Both the position numbers and the translations under genes were made by a program. This document shows positions 19,404 to 22,863 of a stretch of DNA of 22,863 nt, one piece after another. The notes under the pieces are model-generated. The model was not told the DNA's origin, did not search any database, and worked only from the letters and a program-made list of their open reading frames with translations. The stretch spans positions 245,849-268,711 of the forward strand of contig CM074814.1 in NCBI GenBank assembly GCA_037447605.1. Direction: 5' to 3'. This DNA comes from Zygnema circumcarinatum (taxonomy: Eukaryota; Streptophyta; Zygnematophyceae; Zygnematales; Zygnemataceae). Position 1 is the stretch's first letter. Every line of letters begins with the position of its first letter.

Positions 19404-19768
19404 ATCCGACGTGGCCCAAAAATGGTCATACGTGGACCAACGTTGTCCGACGTGGCCCGGAGTAGTCCGACGTGGTCCGACGTGGCCCAAAAATGGCCAT
19501 ACGTGGAGCAACGTTGTCCGACGTGGCTCGGAGTAGTCCGACGTGGCCCAAAAATGGCCATACGTGGAGCAACGTTGTCCGACGTGGCCCGGAGTAGTCC
19601 GACGTGGTCCGACGTGGCCCAAAAATGGCCATACGTGGAGCAACGTTGTCCGACGTGGCTCGGAGTAGTCCGACGTGGCCCAAAAATGGCCATACGTGGA
19701 GCAACGTTGTCCGACGTGGCCCGGAGTAGTCCGACGTGGTCCGACGTGCACCAACATCGTCCGACATG
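19404..19768. repeat. Dimeric tandem array of ACGTGG-bearing units (71 + 61 bp)
   Basis: Units starting CCCAAAAATGGCCATACGTG lie at 19415, 19486, 19547, 19618 and 19679, with spacings 71, 61, 71, 61. This is an A-B-A-B-A higher-order repeat. The A unit differs from B by one extra copy of a 10-bp word TCCGACGTGG and by GGCCCGG versus GGCTCGG. Each unit has three to four ACGTGG words. The first copy is the most diverged. Confidence 0.95.
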
Positions 19769-20132
19769 GCCCGTTTTTGTCTATACACAGACCTTTTTTC
19801 GCCGGGCAGATTTTCGAATAGGCAAAAAAGGATTAAAAACAGAAAATGCTCATTTCACACCTTTCTGGAATCGATACACACCTCGTTCCGTCGGACAGAT
19901 TTTACTTTACCAATCCGCTCGGAGCGGAAGATCCGTCCGCCGCGAGATCGCTCGTGGGTGGCCGTCCTTCACACGTACGGTGAATATCCGCCGTCGATTA
20001 TCTCGCAGACAGCACCACGGCAGATCACTGTTCGATCTGCAGCCGGGCTCGGTCCCAGCGAATGTAACGCGCCCATGTGTCCCGCCCAAGCCGGCCCAAA
20101 GGTCCGTACAAACGTCGTAGGGTCACAGCTTC

Positions 20133-20237
20133 GAGGAAAGGCGGAATACCGTACATCGACTGTCATGACCAATCACAATTTGTCACGTCATAGGTGTTGA
20201 TTGAGTTGAGAACCATGTACGGTATTCGCCTTTCCTC
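20133..20237. repeat. Inverted repeat (fold-back) with 58-nt loop
   Basis: The left arm 20133-20156 (GAGGAAAGGCG then GAATACCGTACAT) and right arm 20215-20237 (ATGTACGGTATTCGCCTTTC then CTC) are reverse complements apart from one extra G in the left arm. The loop holds GACCAATCAC and GTTGATTGAG, which are partly complementary. It could be a small fold-back/MITE-like element or a transcribed hairpin. Confidence 0.85.
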
Positions 20238-21543
20238 AGCTTCGGCTGTTGCTTCCACGGATTTTGTCGGCGGGCGAATTCTCGCTGGACTCCAGGCACC
20301 GGCAGATCGAATACACAAATGATGCTGTCGAACCGGCGGCGGAGATGAACGGTCTCCGTGACATCTTCGCTTCCGGCGAACCGGCTGAAACAAATCTGCC
20401 GGCTGGGACATGTATCGATGATGACGGCACTACCACTATTTTGTCTATTCATCTGCCCGTGGAATATTTTGTCTTGACAAAAGATTAGTAATTTAGCACG
20501 ACAGTAATATTTTCGCCATGGTTTCGGCAAATATTGGGTGAAAATATTGGAATATTGGAATTTGCAAATATAAGTGTTACCAATAGGCGGGAGGTATTAT
20601 GTTAGAGTTCATGTATGCCCGTACGTATCGTATCGTATTGTATCGTACCGTGTTTTTGGATACACGAGCTCCTATTGGTGCCGTACGTTTACCGTACGAT
20701 TAAGAGATTCTATTCGTACTTACCGTACAGCGTAATAGCGTGACCCATGTTTGAAATCCGTTTCGATTAACAGATTTTGTATTGGAAAATAGGTCAGGTT
20801 AGGTTAACACCCCTAATACGTTAACACAGAGTTACCGTACAAAAAGGTGGTTTCGGCAAAATCGGGGCGAATTTCTTGGGGACGCACTGTACAGGGTGGA
20901 ATATATTAAGGGGGTCTACTGTACAGTACTGTACTGTATCCCCAAACGATAACGTACGGAAATCGAATTCTTTTGAGAAGATTTTGTCTTTCATATGACG
21001 TCAGCGATTCAAGCAGAGTGACATCACCTCCCACTGGTGAATTTACGACGACGACCCTCAACTTGACCGCGTGACGTGACCTCCCGTCGTTCAGGGCCTT
21101 AAATATGGGTTGTTGGCTGACGTGGTGGACGAGTACACGCTGTCAACTCTGATTCGCTGGAAAAGAATTGGGAAACGTTACATGAACCAATAGGATCGCC
21201 CGATTGCCCAAAATTTGCGGCTCATCTGCCACGTCAGCACTAGCGCAGAAAGGACAACCAAAAATCCACTTGGCCCTTCGGCTCTGAAATATTTTGACCA
21301 GAAAAATGGCAGTCGTGTGGCCGCCCTGGAGCCTGGGGAGCGGTTTTCGGCACAAACGACAGGAATCCGTACGGAATTGTTTGTCTCTAAAAGTGAACGT
21401 GTCGTTTTCCAATAAGTCAAAAAAGCATATCGCCACATCGCCATATCGCCACCCGTATTGGCAATAACCAACAAAACCTGCCGGCAATGGCGAGGTCGAT
21501 TGTGTACGGCATGTCCGCTGCCGCGGCGGAAAATTCTTTGACG

Positions 21544-21564
21544 GACCGGCAAGTCCTGCCGGTC
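21544..21564. repeat. Short perfect hairpin GACCGGCA-AGTCC-TGCCGGTC
   Basis: Eight-base perfect inverted repeat with a five-base loop. It is one of four such structures in 550 bp. Confidence 0.8.
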
Positions 21565-21608
21565 AAATCCAATATGGGGTCGATATGGCGATATTTTGAT
21601 GCCATATA

Positions 21609-21627
21609 AAACGACAAATCGTCGTTT
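21609..21627. repeat. Short perfect hairpin AAACGAC-AAATC-GTCGTTT
   Basis: Seven-base perfect inverted repeat with a five-base loop, 44 bp after the previous one. Confidence 0.75.
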
Positions 21628-21995
21628 AACTTCACCGATATCTTTGTCGCGTTGTTGCGTATTCAAACGAAACTTTTCTGTCGCATAAGTACGGTACTTT
21701 GTCGCATCTGTCAACTTACCATTCAGTTTGCCGAATTTGTCAGAGCAAGAACTGTACTGTGAAAGAGGTACTGATTCTCAGTAAACGAACGAAAAAACGT
21801 TAATCAGGATCCGTACTATCCCAAACGGAGATGACTTAGATAAAGAAACCGTTTTTGGTTTCAAATTCCAATCAGAAATGTCTGAGAACGAGTGCCCCAA
21901 ATGCTGCGCCGGCACTGCGAAAAACTAAATTTTCCCGTAAGTCAAGTTTGCGACAGGATTGACCCGGCAATGATTGTGGAAAGAAAGTCTTTAGT

Positions 21996-22021
21996 CGGGC
22001 AGGAAAACAAATTCCTGCCCG
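21996..22021. repeat. Short perfect hairpin CGGGCAGGAA-AACAAA-TTCCTGCCCG
   Basis: Ten-base perfect inverted repeat with a six-base loop. Outer AGTC and GACT allow a further four pairs across a small bulge. No poly-T or gene end adjoins it that would make it a terminator. Confidence 0.85.
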
Positions 22022-22039
22022 TTGACTTAGCGATTGTTA

Positions 22040-22066
22040 AAATTTAGAAAGGAAAAATCTAAATTT
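22040..22066. repeat. Short perfect hairpin AAATTTAG-N11-CTAAATTT
   Basis: Eight-base perfect inverted repeat with an 11-base A/G-rich loop, 18 bp after the CGGGCAGGAA hairpin. Confidence 0.75.
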
Positions 22067-22304
22067 GATGCAAAATCTCATATACCATAGTTTGAATATG
22101 GACTAGTTTTGAAAATTGCTTTGGCGAAATTTTGACCTGCCACGTGAATTTTTTATTTCAAATAACGAAAGTTTGCGGTCAGAAATACGGAAATAACTAC
22201 TTTTTGGGCCTCCATATACCGTAAAACTGCCCCCCCAGAACGTGGAGAATTCGAAAAGGCCGTTTCCGTACGGTACCCGCAGGGCCGGCGGCTGCGCGCG
22301 AGGC

Positions 22305-22545
22305 CAGCGAGAGGGAGGGCGAGGGAGAGGGAGTGGCAGAGAGGAGAGGAGAGGAGAGGATTGGAGAGGAGAGGAGAGGAGAGGAGAGGATAGAAGAGGA
22401 GAGGGAGGGAGAGGGAGGGAGAGGGAGGGAGAGGGAGGGAGAGGGAAGGAAAGGGAGGTAGAGAGAGGGAGGGAGGAGTGGGGAGAGAGGGAAAGGGAGG
22501 GAAAGGGAAGAGAGAGAGGGGAGGGGAGTGACAGCTGAAAGTGAA
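22305..22545. repeat. GA-rich polypurine tract upstream of the right-edge gene
   Basis: GAGGGAGGGAGA and GGAGAGGAGAGGA repeats in tandem, about 110 bp before the ATG at 22654. A second shorter GA tract at about 22595-22650 abuts the start codon and likely forms the leader. Confidence 0.85.
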
Positions 22546-22653
22546 GACCGAACCAGCTAGAAAGATGGAATTGGTGATGAGAAGGTTGCACTGAGAGTGA
22601 GGAGAGAGAATAGAGAAAGAGGGAGAGAAGAGAGAGAAGAGGGGGAGGGAGTC

Positions 22654-22741
22654 ATGGCTTTGACTTTGACACGATTTGCAACTGCCTGTCTGGCGCTGCT
22701 GCTCTCCACTTGCGTTCCCTCCCACGGCAACCCAAATGAAG
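22654..22741 (+). CDS. First exon of a secreted or membrane protein gene (partial)
   Basis: An ATG at 22654 opens 29 codons plus one base (MALTLTRFATACLALLLSTC then VPSHGNPNE), ending at a consensus donor GAAG|gtgaga at 22741/22742. This is a textbook signal peptide: a basic residue at position 7, a leucine/alanine core, and a likely cleavage near SHG|N. A CT-rich intron then runs to the window end. The family cannot be judged from 29 residues. It probably enters the secretory pathway; the rest lies beyond the right edge. Confidence 0.68.
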
Positions 22742-22863
22742 GTGAGAGGCCTCCTCTTTCTCTCCCTCTCCCTCTCCCTTTCCCTCTCCCTCACCCTCTC
22801 CCTCTCCCTCTCCCTCTTCCCCTCACCCTCTCCCTCTCCCCCTCCCCCTCCGCCCCCCCCTTC
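22742..22863. repeat. CCCTCT-type tract in intron 1 of the right-edge gene
   Basis: Hexameric CCCTCT/CCCTCTCCCTCT run starting about 20 bp after the donor and running to the window edge. Confidence 0.85.

Larger units (their letters stand above)
19020..22653. other. Gene-poor intergenic region with several repeat structures
   Basis: No gene is recognised across 3.6 kb. The longest frames (19401-20120 plus, 21178-21714 minus) lack conserved motifs, and the first is an effect of the tandem array. The region holds the ACGTGG array, a fold-back inverted repeat, perfect short hairpins, many TACCGTAC/GTACGGTA words (about 20620-20960) and a polypurine tract leading to the gene at 22654. Composition at about 19900-20470 is more balanced than elsewhere and might be an old element or gene remnant. 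Confidence 0.5.

Noticed and set aside
19401-20120. 239-codon plus-strand frame and its 173-codon minus-strand counterpart over the ACGTGG array
   Set aside because: Both are open because the 71/61-bp units happen to lack stops in several frames; the peptides just repeat the DNA unit and no known domain is visible.
20249-20488. 79-codon plus-strand frame with mixed composition
   Set aside because: It looks somewhat protein-like but has no ATG-led start, no splice partners I can place and no family resemblance; overlapping minus frames are equally long.
21178-21714. 178-codon minus-strand frame
   Set aside because: No recognisable motif, atypical residue mix, and it overlaps several hairpins and other open frames; most likely chance.
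21996-22021. GC-rich hairpin as a bacterial-type terminator
   Set aside because: No T-run follows, no gene ends there and the genome is eukaryotic.

Overview
The window looks like nuclear DNA of a photosynthetic eukaryote, most likely a streptophyte (charophyte-grade alga or early land plant). The four complete gene models are split by many short spliceosomal introns with GT-AG borders. Their proteins resemble plant homologues: PGPP1-type phosphatase, plant-type 3-hydroxybutyryl-CoA dehydrogenase, SDHB and SAC7/RHD4-type phosphatase. Leaders and promoters carry AAACCCTAA telo-boxes, pyrimidine patches and ACGTG (G-box/ABRE-like) motifs. The species cannot be named from the sequence alone.

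Layout from left to right. (1) 16-118, minus: first exon of a gene with an N-terminal hydrophobic segment, running off the left edge. (2) 119-1923: intergenic, rich in CACGTGG motifs, with a three-copy 66-bp minisatellite. (3) 1924-3591, plus: HAD-family phosphatidylglycerophosphate phosphatase. The exon(s) that should carry the nucleophile motif are absent. (4) 3592-4740: exon-like fragments and a 32-bp minisatellite. (5) 4741-7367, plus: complete six-exon 3-hydroxybutyryl-CoA dehydrogenase with TTAGGG telomeric arrays in introns 1 and 3. (6) 8357-10386, minus: complete four-exon mitochondrial SDHB. (7) 10387-11755: shared divergent promoter region. (8) 11756-19019, plus: about 19-exon SAC1-type phosphoinositide phosphatase with two C-terminal membrane helices; one short conserved segment is not found. 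(9) 19020-22653: gene-poor, with a dimeric ACGTGG tandem array, a fold-back inverted repeat, several perfect short hairpins and a cluster of TACCGTAC-type words. (10) 22654-22741, plus: first exon of a secreted-protein gene running off the right edge.

The genes are housekeeping metabolism (plastid/mitochondrial phospholipid synthesis, acyl-CoA metabolism, respiratory complex II, phosphoinositide turnover). Nothing indicates an operon or a defence cassette. The unusual content is in the non-coding DNA: very heavy polypurine/polypyrimidine tracts in nearly every intron, telomeric arrays inside a gene, and ACGT-core arrays. Both missing protein segments border such tracts, and one N-gap also lies in such a tract, so assembly collapse is a serious explanation for them.
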